Origin: DASQPR01 sp963797675
GTDB lineage: Bacteria > Actinomycetota > Actinomycetes > Mycobacteriales > Micromonosporaceae
DNA length: 64,000 nucleotides
Direction: 5' to 3'
Assembly (NCBI GenBank): GCA_963797675.1
Contig: CAWCQQ010000001.1
Span: forward strand, 1 to 64,000
The position numbers were made by a program, and so were the translations under genes. The notes under the pieces were generated by a model. That model ran no database searches and was not told where the DNA came from. It was given only the letters and a program-made list of their open reading frames with translations. Of the stretch, positions 19,431-27,744 are shown in pieces; position 1 is the stretch's first letter, and each line of letters starts with the position of its first letter.

Positions 19431-20333
19431 GCTGCCACCGTCCCCGTCTGTCGCAACCGGGCCATGTAGTCGCCGAGCCGTTCAGGGTCGCGTATCGGCG
19501 ATGCCGTCATCGACGTATGAGCTTGGCTTCAACCTCCCGTCGGCAGAGACATGCGCAAATACGAATTCTCCTTCGCGGTCCGTGTCGAGGACGCTCCGTG
19601 TCAGATGACGTGTGGCACCGGCGGACACGAGCAAGCTCAACCGATTCTCGTAGTCCGCGATCATCTCGTTCAGCACCGCCCAATCTCCAGCATCGAGAAT
19701 GCACCGGCCCCCGTCGGTGCTCCGGGATCACGAGGAGATTCTCGGCGCCGAGGGCGATCGCGATGTCCGCCACCCGCCGCAATCGGCCAGATGTCCAGGA
19801 CTCGCGACCGCATTCACGCCGAACGGAATGCGACCGCGGATCGCACGAACGTTCTTCAGCAAGTCTTGCAGGGGGCGTCCGCGAACCTGGCTGTAGTACG
19901 GCTCACCGCCGTCGATCGAGAAGCGGATCGACGACAACCGGCCTTCCAGCTCCGATGCGAGCGGCTCGACCAGTCGATGACCGTGCGTCGTCAGGCTGAT
20001 ACCAAGTGCTGTGTTGGTCCAGATCCACTCGCACAGGGCGCCGATGCCTGGATAGAGCAAGGGCTCGCCGCCCCCGAGCGTTATCTCGAGACACCCGAGC
20101 GCGTCGGCCTCCCGTGCGACGCGCTTCACGAACGCGGGCTCAAGTCTGGCGTTGTTCTTCGGCCGGTAGCAGAAGTGACACTTCAGGTCGCACACGTTGG
20201 ACAGGGCAACGCTCAGCGTCCGTGGCCCCGCGCACACGACGTCGTCTTCGGGTTGAACCTCGTCGATGAGGACATGCATCCCCGTTCGGCGATCGAACAA
20301 GTGGTATCCGCTGTGTTCGACGCGTAGCCTCAC
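19427..20333 (-). CDS. Radical SAM enzyme (third of the cluster; frame breaks in C-terminus)
   Basis: Starts with GTG at 20333, overlapping the kinase stop as GTGA. The 4Fe-4S/SAM motif is explicit: LSNVCDLKCHFCYRPKNN (CxxxCxxC), followed by the GGE motif in CLEITLGGGEPLLYPGIG and the SAM-binding strand LSSIRFSIDGGEPYY. The TIM-barrel part runs to about 19790. Frames then change twice (VADIAIALGAENLLVIPEH; NEMIADYENRLSLLVSAGAT), and the tail FVFAHVSADGRLKPSSYVDD looks like the edge of a shortened SPASM-like region, without an obvious second Cys cluster. It would generate a 5'-deoxyadenosyl radical to modify a substrate, here probably the peptide encoded upstream. Confidence 0.75.
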
Positions 20334-21272
20334 CGGGGCGAAACGTCGGCCGTCAGTCGAGAGGCGATTGGATCGCCGCCGGAATATCCCGGTGAGTTCG
20401 CAGCGGTGACGAGGCGCTCGACATAGAACGGCAACGCGTCCAGGAGCCCGTCGGCGTTCTGAACTTCGGCTTCCCCGAACACCAGAGCCGCCGTCGAGGC
20501 AATCGCTTCGAACATCGCGAGAACCGTTGCCGATCGTAATCGCGCGTGGATTGCCGGGAGCCCGTCGACATAGTGATCGATCGCATCCCGCCGTGCGGAG
20601 AGATAGGCCAGAACCTCTTCTCTTTCGCACATGACGAGGTCGAGCTCGGGCGTCCCGATTGCGGACCTTCCCCAATCGAGGATCCGCGCCGTACCGTCGG
20701 CGGCAACGAGAACGTTGGCGGGCTGAAGGTCTCGATGCACGAGAGTGATCACCGGCGACGCCGTGCACCGTCGAACGTGATACTCGACCTCGGAGGCGAT
20801 CTTCGCGAGCTCGTCGACCATCGCCGGATCGAGATTCAGGCCGGCAGAGACGAGAAACCTGAGGAAGTTCGGTATCTCAGGTGCCGACTCGAGGACGTGA
20901 CGAAAGACCTCAGGCTCACGGGTGAGACGCGTCACTTTCGTATGCTCGAACCGACGATGCACCTCGGCCAAGGCGCGGCAGAGCTCGCCCGTACTCAGGT
21001 GCACTTTCTTCGCCGCTCGCCGTCGGCGCCTCGATCGCCTCCATCAGCAGACCCACGCCTTTGCCCGAAGGGCTCGAATACGGCACCCGCCTGTACACGG
21101 CAGGAACGGCGTCGGGAATCGTCGCAGCGATTCTCGCCTGCACCTCGGCCTCCCACGGTGTCGTGAGCTTGAGTATGACGGGGGTGACAGCATTTGCTTC
21201 GTCTGCGACCGCCAGTCGAAACACTCGAGAGTGACCGGGCAGTTGTTCGATCGTGCCGGGCGCAAGACGCAA
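20330..21272 (-). CDS. APH/choline-kinase-family phosphotransferase (one frameshift)
   Basis: The catalytic core is intact: ITLVHRDLQPANVLVAADG (the HxDxxxxN catalytic loop) and ARILDWGRSAIGTPELDLVM (DWG replacing the DFG magnesium motif). The N-lobe is in another frame (21272 to about 21000): HSRVFRLAVADEANAVTPVI, then LKLTTPWEAEVQARIAAT with the ATP-binding Lys. The start is uncertain: only TTG or CTG codons are in frame up to a stop near 21325. The 3' end is coupled (GTGA) to a radical SAM gene. Members phosphorylate small molecules such as aminoglycosides or choline, or serve as antitoxin-like kinases. In this setting it could phosphorylate the peptide or an intermediate. Confidence 0.7.
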
Positions 21273-21380
21273 GGCGTCGCCGAGGCCGGGTGCCTTCGGC
21301 GAGCGCAGACAGGACGAGGCTCAGCGAGACCGGCAGAGAATTCTGCGCGTGCGCTGCATCTCTGGGCCAGGCCTCAGCTG

Positions 21381-22416
21381 CTAACCGGCTGGGTCTTCCG
21401 TGAACGCGGCGGCGACAGGCGACTCCGCGCCGGAAAGGCTTGCCACCAACGCCTCGAACTGCTTCTCCTGATAGTGCTCGCGTAGGGCTTCGGCAAGATC
21501 GTCCTGGCGGAAGACGTCCCAGCACAGGTGACAGATGCTCGAGTATTCCGGTAGCAGACGGTCGCCGAATCCGAGCTCCTCGATCACCGGTATCAGCTGC
21601 CCCGTGCCGCCGTGGATCACCTCGCGGAGAACCGCCTCCGTGCGCATCTTCATCACCGCCTCGGGCAGCGAGTCCGTGTGGACGTTGCCACACGAAAGCG
21701 AGTCGGTCATGTCGGCGCCGGCGCAGCATGGATAAACGTTTCCGTTCGGGCCGATCGTCAGGTTCAACTGGAGCTCGCAGCAGCCGTGAACACCGCCGGC
21801 AAGGTAGACGTCGGACATCGGAACGTTGCTTGCGCCGCGGCCGACCGGTTGCACCCGTCCATTGCCGATGATGAGCCCCAGTAGGTCATCGTCCTGGAAG
21901 CCCTCGAGCGCCTCGAGCATGTCATGGCTGCGGCTGGACAGCGTCCGCAGGGTCACCGGCAACCCGGCTCGGCCGCATTGCTCGGAGCAGGCAACGAACA
22001 CGCTCCGCGGACACATACGGCTTATGCCAGTAGTCGATCGAGATTTCGAGATACGTCACGCCGGCCTCGGCCAGTTCTCCGCACTTCCGATCCGCAACTC
22101 CGTCGTTCAGCGCCCAGAAGGCATTCGTCGTCGCGCCGACGTTCCCAAACTGGCAATCTCTTGCGTGGCCGAAAATCGAGAGCATCTCTTCGTAATTCAT
22201 AAAACTCTCGCCACCCGAGACGTGGACGCGATCGCCGATCAACTCAGGAAGGACTGCGGCCTCCTCGATGACCCGTTTTACAACCTCGAGCGGTAAGTGG
22301 TGGTCCCCGCGAATATCCGACCCCTTGGGACCTGCCGCCTGGTAACACATTCCGCACCGAGCATTGCATCGGTCGATTGTCTCCAAGACGAGCGCATTGA
22401 AGATCAGAATCGACAT
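21381..22416 (-). CDS. Radical SAM/SPASM enzyme (second of the cluster; one frameshift)
   Basis: Starts at ATG 22416, five bases after the previous stop. LETIDRCNARCGMCYQAAGP gives the CxxxCxxC cluster; RVHVSGGESFMNYEEMLSIF carries GGE; TYLEISIDYWHKPYV is the SAM-side strand. The frame changes near 21990-22010. The C-terminal part has GGVHGCCELQLNLTIGPNG and VYPCCAGADMTDSLSCGNV, a Cys-rich SPASM-type auxiliary cluster, then YSSICHLCWDVFRQDD. SPASM enzymes modify ribosomal peptides (sactipeptides, mycofactocin, PQQ) or other large substrates. This one has every expected Cys and is the best candidate for the main peptide-modifying enzyme. Confidence 0.8.
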
Positions 22417-22421
22417 TTCAG

Positions 22422-23344
22422 TTACCGACTAGCCTGCAGCGCCATTAGCTGCCTGTGGAAGTCGCACGAGTTTACGAACCCGCCTGATGTCGACACGAGC
22501 GGCAACTTCTTTCGGAATTTCTCGAACAGATCATCAGGGACCTCGTTTCGAAGTCGTGTCAGCGCCGGATCGGCGGTTGCTCGAGCCAAGATCTCGTCAA
22601 CCGTCTGACTATTGAGATTGCCGAGACGGAGCTCTTCGAACCCGATACTGGCGGCACACGGATAAACATCTCCTCCCGGTACGATCGCGAAGCCCGAGCA
22701 ATTCGGCGCAGCGTGCGTACCGTGGAGGTGCTGCCAGCAAATGGCCATCCGGCCATTCCGACGGAAGCTGATCGTCAGGGACGTCGCTGCGCCCCACGCC
22801 GGTGACTCGCAAGACTGAGGAATCGCAGTTCAAGATCTCCAGCGCCAGCAACTCGCTCGGGAATGGCTCGCCCGGGCCAACCGTCACGAGAACCTGGACA
22901 CTGAGGTCGAACCGGCGAACCGCCTCGAGGAGCCTCTCGAGAGCCGCGAGACCGTAGGTGTCGAGGTCGCGCCGGGATGTTCTTATCGTCAGCAGGCGGA
23001 GCTTCGAACTGAAGCGTTGCACCGCACTGTCGGCTGCTTCCACCGAATCGACCCAATCAATCGACGTGACGACCTCCACCGGCATGTCGTACCGGCCCGC
23101 GTGGTCCAGCACTCGTTCGAGATCCGATGGGCGAGACTTCAGTCGCGCGCCGGAAACCCACAGACCCGGGGGGCTCGGGAGGCCTCCGCCGCCCTTGCCG
23201 CGATCGCTTCGGGCATATCGGCCGAGCTCGTCGACGTAACCGCACGCCTCGTCGGCAGTCATCTCCCCCGAGAGCATTGGACCGAGTGCGGAGATACAGG
23301 CCGGCCGAACCGAGGAACGCCGCACCCATACTGGTCAGCGGCAT
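22422..23344 (-). CDS. Radical SAM-like protein lacking the N-terminal CxxxCxxC (frameshifted)
   Basis: Follows the 109-residue peptide gene by 6 bp (ATG 23344) and precedes the next gene by 5 bp. The middle reads like a radical SAM TIM barrel: PPGLWVSGARLKSRPSDLER, MPVEVVTSIDWVDSVEAADS, KLRLLTIRTSRRDLDTYGLA and VQVLVTVGPGEPFPSELLAL. The C-terminus, in another frame from about 22750, is SPASM-like: ICWQHLHGTHAAPNCSGFAI, VPGGDVYPCAASIGFEELRL, GNLNSQTVDEILARA. I looked in all three frames for the N-terminal Fe-S triad and did not find it; the region reads LYLRTRSNALG then EMTADEACGYVDELGRYA. It is either damaged there or a degenerate, perhaps scaffold-like, family member. Confidence 0.6.
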
Positions 23345-23350
23345 TTCGCG

Positions 23351-23680
23351 TTACTCGCGGACGACGGCGCCGAGGCCACGGGCCGTGTCGGCAGCGACGA
23401 GCGCGAAGGCGACGGCGAAGACCAGGGCGTAAACCAACGTGCAGTTGTCGTCGGCCGCCGCGCTTCCGACCGCGTTCGCGGCGCGGTACAGGCCATCGAT
23501 CTCGGCCGGCCCGATCCTGGCCACCGCGCTTGTGGCAAGGGGGACACCTTCTTTCTTGGCCAAGTCCATGCGGCCCTGCGGTTTCGCTCCGAAGTACTGC
23601 TTACGAAAGGCCTGATCTCTCGTCAGCTTCCTTAGGAAGTTGACGTCAGCGACTGAAAGCGTGCCAGCCTGCTCTGCCAC
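23351..23680 (-). CDS. Candidate RiPP precursor peptide (109 residues)
   Basis: GTG start at 23680 with a strong ribosome site (GAGGAGGG) 6 nt upstream. Residues 8-35 form an amphipathic helix with VNFLRKLTRDQAFRKQYFG. The L-x-x-D-x-x-F-R-x-x-F spacing recalls the leader helices of several RiPP precursors (resemblance only). Residues 46-70 are a second short helix (ARIGPAEIDGLYRAAN). The tail from residue 75 reads ADDNCTLVYALVFAVAFALV and then ADTARGLGAVVRE: one Cys (residue 80) followed by a 16-residue hydrophobic run. First gene of a tight operon with radical SAM proteins and a kinase. The alternative is a small membrane protein. No homologue recognised; the precursor role is inferred from size, layout and neighbours. 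Confidence 0.6.
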   Translation of the reverse strand: MAEQAGTLSVADVNFLRKLTRDQAFRKQYFGAKPQGRMDLAKKEGVPLATSAVARIGPAEIDGLYRAANAVGSAAADDNCTLVYALVFAVAFALVAADTARGLGAVVRE

Positions 23681-23699
23681 AATACCCTCCTCTGACTAG

Positions 23700-23850
23700 G
23701 GTTATTTGTCGCCGCAGTGGTTAGTTGTCGCCGCAGAAACTGCACCCTACTCGGCGCGACTCCGAGGTTGCAACGTCTTGCAATAAAGAGTGCACGAAAG
23801 TGCAAGACGAGTGGCAAGGGTTGCACGAAAGTGCAAGACAACCGACCGCA
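23700..23850 (-). promoter_or_regulatory. Upstream region of the peptide cluster with direct and palindromic repeats
   Basis: The 18-mer TGCACGAAAGTGCAAGAC occurs twice (23791-23808 and 23822-23839), 31 bp apart start to start (about three helical turns). Each contains a near-perfect palindrome, TTGCAC-GAAA-GTGCAA in the second copy. A related half-site pair, TTGCAACGTCTTGCAA, lies at 23768-23783. Nearer the gene, TTGTCGCCGCAG is repeated at 23706 and 23727. The arrangement looks like a cooperative repressor or activator operator plus promoter for the minus-strand peptide operon. No regulator gene is adjacent. Confidence 0.6.
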
Positions 23851-24187
23851 TCAAACACGCGAATCGCAGGTGATCTCTTAGGCTTTCACGCGCGAGCGGA
23901 TCTGCTCTCGTGCGGGTCCGCGGCGGGAAGCCAGACCGGCCCGGACGGAGCGCTACGGGAGGCCGCTGGTTGGATCACGCCTCTGGCGTGCACACGCAAA
24001 GCAGCGATGCTTTCGCGCTCGTCGTTGGCCGTCGTTTCAGCGTGCGGGCTCTCGCACCGCACCCGAACGATCCGGGGGTTGCGGGTGCCTAAGCAGACAA
24101 GCGGCGGGGAGCGCAAAGATCGGATCTTGTCGGGGCAAAAGCTGCCGACGGGAGCTATTCTGAGCGACCTTCCGGTCAAAACATCCG
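23851..24187. other. Region between peptide cluster and lactonase gene
   Basis: About 340 bp between divergent genes. It has open frames on both strands but none with recognisable protein text, a ribosome site, or a family match. It should contain the promoter of the plus-strand amidohydrolase gene: TATTCT at 24156-24161 lies 26 bp before that ATG and is the most promoter-like hexamer I see. Confidence 0.35.
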
Positions 24188-25063
24188 ATGATTCACTCAA
24201 TCGACGCCCATCAGCACTTCTGGGATCCGGCCCGGGTGCCGCTTCCCTGGCTGCGGCCGGAGCACGCCCGGATCGCACGGCCGTTCGACCCGGAAGATCT
24301 GGAGCCGCAGCTGGCCCCGGCGGGCATCGAGCGGACGGTCCTTGTCCAGAGCGCGTGCTCCGAGAGGGACAACGAGCTGATGTTCGAGCATGCGCGAAGC
24401 CGCGAATGGATTGCTGCGGTCGTAGCGTGGCTTCCTCTCGAGTCCGCTGAGCGACCGCTTCAGGGCTCGAAGGTCTCGCCGCTGAGCCGAAGCTGCGTGG
24501 CGTTCGCCACCAGATCCACGATGAGGCCGACGCTCACTGGATCGTTCGGCCGAACGTTCTCGAGAGCCTCCGGCTCGTCGAGGAGCGCGGGTTGGTGCTC
24601 GAGCTTCCCGCCGTCTGGCCGCGGCACCTCGTGGACGTACCGGAGCTTGCACGTGCCTTCCCCGAGCTCACGATCGTCGTCGACCACCTTGGCAAGCCCC
24701 CGCTGGACGGCGATGCCGACGACCTCGACGCGTGGGCGCGCGCACTCAAGGCGGCCGCCGCGGCCGGGCCGAACGTCGCGGCGAAGATCTCGGGGTTGAA
24801 CACGGCGACGACCAGGCAGAGGCTGGAACGCCGCCGATTTCGAGAGCTGCGTCCGAACGGCCCTGGACGTGTTCGGCGCCGACCGGCTGCTCTGCGGCAG
24901 CGACTGGCCCTACGCGCTCCTGAACGGCGACTATCCGCGAATCTGGGCCGAAACAAGACGGGTGGTCGCCGCGGTGGCACCCCAGGACGAGGAGCAACTG
25001 CTCGCGGGCACCGCGAGGCGTCTGTACGGTCTGCCCGGGGAGGCTGGCGATGGCGCTCACTGA
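24188..25063 (+). CDS. Amidohydrolase-2 family lactonase (sugar lactone type, two frameshifts)
   Basis: TIM-barrel metal hydrolase of the L-fucono/L-rhamnono-1,4-lactonase group. The N-terminus IHSIDAHQHFWDPARVPLPW holds the metal-site HxHFWD motif. FDPEDLEPQLAPAGIERTVL and VQSACSERDNELMFEHARSR follow. After a shift near 24470 come VLELPAVWPRHLVDVPELAR and TIVVDHLGKPPLDG; after another near 24840, FGADRLLCGSDWPYALLNGD, with the catalytic Asp in GSDWP. About 290 residues in total, normal for the family. It overlaps the regulator start by 14 bp. Probably hydrolyses a sugar lactone in a catabolic pathway fed by the nearby ABC importer. Confidence 0.8.
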
Positions 25064-25751
25064 CCAGGCGATCACGAAGATCAAGGATTTGATCGTCGCG
25101 GGCGAGTTCGCGCCCGGCGCTCGTTTGCCGAAGGAGAGCGTCCTCGCCGAGCGACTGGGCCTCTCGCGCAACTCGCTCCGTGAGGCGGTGCGCGCGCTGT
25201 CGCTTGTCGGTGTGCTCGAGCCGCGCCAGGGTGACGGCACCTACGTCACGAGTCTCGAGCCGGAGCTGCTGCTCGCCGGCACGTCGTTCCTGAGCGACCT
25301 GCTGACCGGGCCGACGCTGCGCGAGGTGTACGAGGTGCGCCGCATCCTCGAGCCCGCTGCGACGGCGCTCGCGGCATCGAGGTTGACCGAGCAGGACTAC
25401 GCCGCGATCGAGGAGTCACTCGAGCGGATGGATGCTGCCGAGACGACCCAGGCGTTCATCGACGCCGACGTCGATTTCCATCGTGTGATCGTGAACGCCT
25501 GTGGAAACGCCACGCTCGCTTCGCTGATCCAGAACCTCGCGGGTGGGACCCTCCGCGCCCGCACCTGGCGGGCGATCCACGAGCGTGGCGCGCTCGAGAG
25601 CACGAAGAGGCTTCACCACGACATCTACTACGCGCTCCGTCAGCGAGACGCCGAGTTTTCGGCCGCAGCGGACCTCGTCCACCTCGCGGCCGGTGAGCGC
25701 TGGCTTCTCGGCGTGATCGAGACCGAGGAGCCGGCCGGAGCGGGCGCGTAA
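25050..25751 (+). CDS. FadR-subfamily GntR transcriptional regulator
   Basis: Intact, 233 residues. The winged-helix domain (residues 1-70) shows ITKIKDLIVAGEFAPGARLP and LGLSRNSLREAVRALSLVG (the recognition helix), then RQGDGTYV for the wing. The FCD effector domain follows: YEVRRILEPAATALAASRLT, DFHRVIVNACGNATLASLIQ and HHDIYYALRQRDAE. The conserved Asp/His metal residues (DVDFHR, HH) are present. Such proteins sense sugar acids or related carboxylates. Overlap with the lactonase suggests it controls that gene and perhaps the convergent sugar ABC operon. Confidence 0.88.
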   Translation: MALTDQAITKIKDLIVAGEFAPGARLPKESVLAERLGLSRNSLREAVRALSLVGVLEPRQGDGTYVTSLEPELLLAGTSFLSDLLTGPTLREVYEVRRILEPAATALAASRLTEQDYAAIEESLERMDAAETTQAFIDADVDFHRVIVNACGNATLASLIQNLAGGTLRARTWRAIHERGALESTKRLHHDIYYALRQRDAEFSAAADLVHLAAGERWLLGVIETEEPAGAGA

Positions 25752-25763
25752 CCCGCTCCGGCC
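25735..25763. terminator. Perfect 11-bp hairpin spanning the regulator stop
   Basis: GCCGGAGCGGG (25735-25745), 7-nt loop containing the TAA stop, and its exact complement (25753-25763). It lies between convergent genes (the next ends at 25777), so it could terminate transcripts from both sides. Confidence 0.65.
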
Positions 25764-25776
25764 GCGCGACGATCGC

Positions 25777-26745
25777 CTAGCCCGAGAACTTCCCAGCGTT
25801 CGCCTTGACGACGAGCGCTGTGCCGGTGTCGACGTTCTTCGCTGCCTTCTTCCCCTGGACGATCGCCCAGAGGGTCTTCGCGCCGAGGTAGCCGATATTG
25901 AGCGGGAACTGCGCGACGCTCGCGTTCTCGCGTCCGGACTTGATCTGCGCCACCTCGTCGGGCTGGGCGTCGTACCCGACCATGACGAACGAGGAGGGAT
26001 TGATGTGCGCGTCGGTCAGGGCCTGGTCGGCGCCGACGGCCGGCGGTCCACAGGCCGAGTACATCGCTGCGAGGTCGGGATTCGCCGTCAGGATCGTCTG
26101 GGCGGCGTTGAATCCTTTCGTCTGGTCGCAATCGGTCTCCAACTTGCTGACGATCTTCAGCTTGGCCTTCATTGCGCCGAGGCCTGCGAGCATGCCGTTG
26201 ACGCGGTCATCGAGCGAGGGGCTGCCGGGGACTCCCTCCAGGATCGCGAGCTTGTCGCCTGGCTTGAGCCGCGAGGCGATGTACTTGCCCGCGAGCACCC
26301 CGCCGTTGTAGTTGTTGGTCGCGACAACGGACGACTTTCCTTTCCAGGTCGGGATGTCGTTGTCGATCAGGACGATCTTCACCCCTTGCTTCTGGGCGGC
26401 CTGGAGCGCAGGTACCACCGCCGCGCTGGTAGGCGCGATCGCGATTCCCTTCACTCCGGCCGTCACCATGTCCTGGATCGCGGCGATCTCGCCCGCGTCG
26501 TCGGTCGCACTCTTCCCCTGCGCGAACATGACCGTTGCGCCGGGAGTCTGCTTGTCGAACTTCTTCGCGCCGTCCTGCAGCGTGAAGTAGAAGCCGACCG
26601 GGAACTTCGTGATCATCCCGAGCTTCACCACTGCCTGCGAGTGCGTTGCGCCGTTCGGCTTTGCCGCCGCGCCGCCGCTCCACACGGCGACCAGCAGGGC
26701 CGCTGCGCCCACGCACGCCGTCAGCGCGATACGTGACCTCGTCAC
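25777..26745 (-). CDS. Sugar ABC transporter substrate-binding protein (ribose/RbsB type)
   Basis: Intact, 322 residues. Signal peptide ALTACVGAAALLVAVWSGGA. The mature part is a type I periplasmic-binding fold: LGMITKFPVGFYFTLQDGAK, IAAIQDMVTAGVKGIAIAPT, VKIVLIDNDIPTWKGKSSVV, KLAILEGVPGSPSLDDRVNG and FVMVGYDAQPDEVAQIKSGR, all hallmarks of RbsB/FrcB-like proteins. It captures a pentose or similar sugar outside the membrane. Last gene of a minus-strand importer operon (permease, ATPase, then this gene), separated from the ATPase gene by about 110 bp. Confidence 0.87.
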   Translation of the reverse strand: MTRSRIALTACVGAAALLVAVWSGGAAAKPNGATHSQAVVKLGMITKFPVGFYFTLQDGAKKFDKQTPGATVMFAQGKSATDDAGEIAAIQDMVTAGVKGIAIAPTSAAVVPALQAAQKQGVKIVLIDNDIPTWKGKSSVVATNNYNGGVLAGKYIASRLKPGDKLAILEGVPGSPSLDDRVNGMLAGLGAMKAKLKIVSKLETDCDQTKGFNAAQTILTANPDLAAMYSACGPPAVGADQALTDAHINPSSFVMVGYDAQPDEVAQIKSGRENASVAQFPLNIGYLGAKTLWAIVQGKKAAKNVDTGTALVVKANAGKFSG

Positions 26746-26857
26746 TTTGTGCTCCTTCCGTTGTTATTGGTGTGAGGTCGAAGCCCGGAACCGCTCTGGG
26801 CGCCCAACGTGAACGGTTCCGGCCTCGACATGACTTCACGCAGCAGTCACCGTCCTC

Positions 26858-27610
<753 letters not shown>

Positions 27611-27614
<4 letters not shown>

Positions 27615-27739
27615 CCGGCCCTCGCCGCCGTTGCGACGCGGAGCCGGTTCTCGACGTTCGCGCGGATGACGTCCGCCTCGACCGCCAGCAGGATCACGAC
27701 TCCGATCACCATCAGCTGGTAGAAGGCATTGACCGCGTT
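27611..27739 (-). CDS. Sugar ABC transporter permease, C-terminal fragment cut by sequence junction
   Basis: The last about 42 residues read LNAVNAFYQLMVIGVVILL, AVEADVIRANVENRLRVA and end TAARAG. This is the final helix and basic tail of an RbsC/FrcC-type permease, in the right place and coupled by ATGA to its ATPase. Beyond about 27740 no frame continues the permease (normally about 320-350 residues). Instead plus-strand text of an unrelated protein appears. The truncation is therefore the main evidence of a join between two sequences. Confidence 0.7.
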
Positions 27740-27744
27740 CAATC

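Noticed and set aside
23706..23840. CRISPR-like array
   Set aside because: Only two copies of each repeat with a spacing too short for spacers; palindromic operator-like structure fits better.
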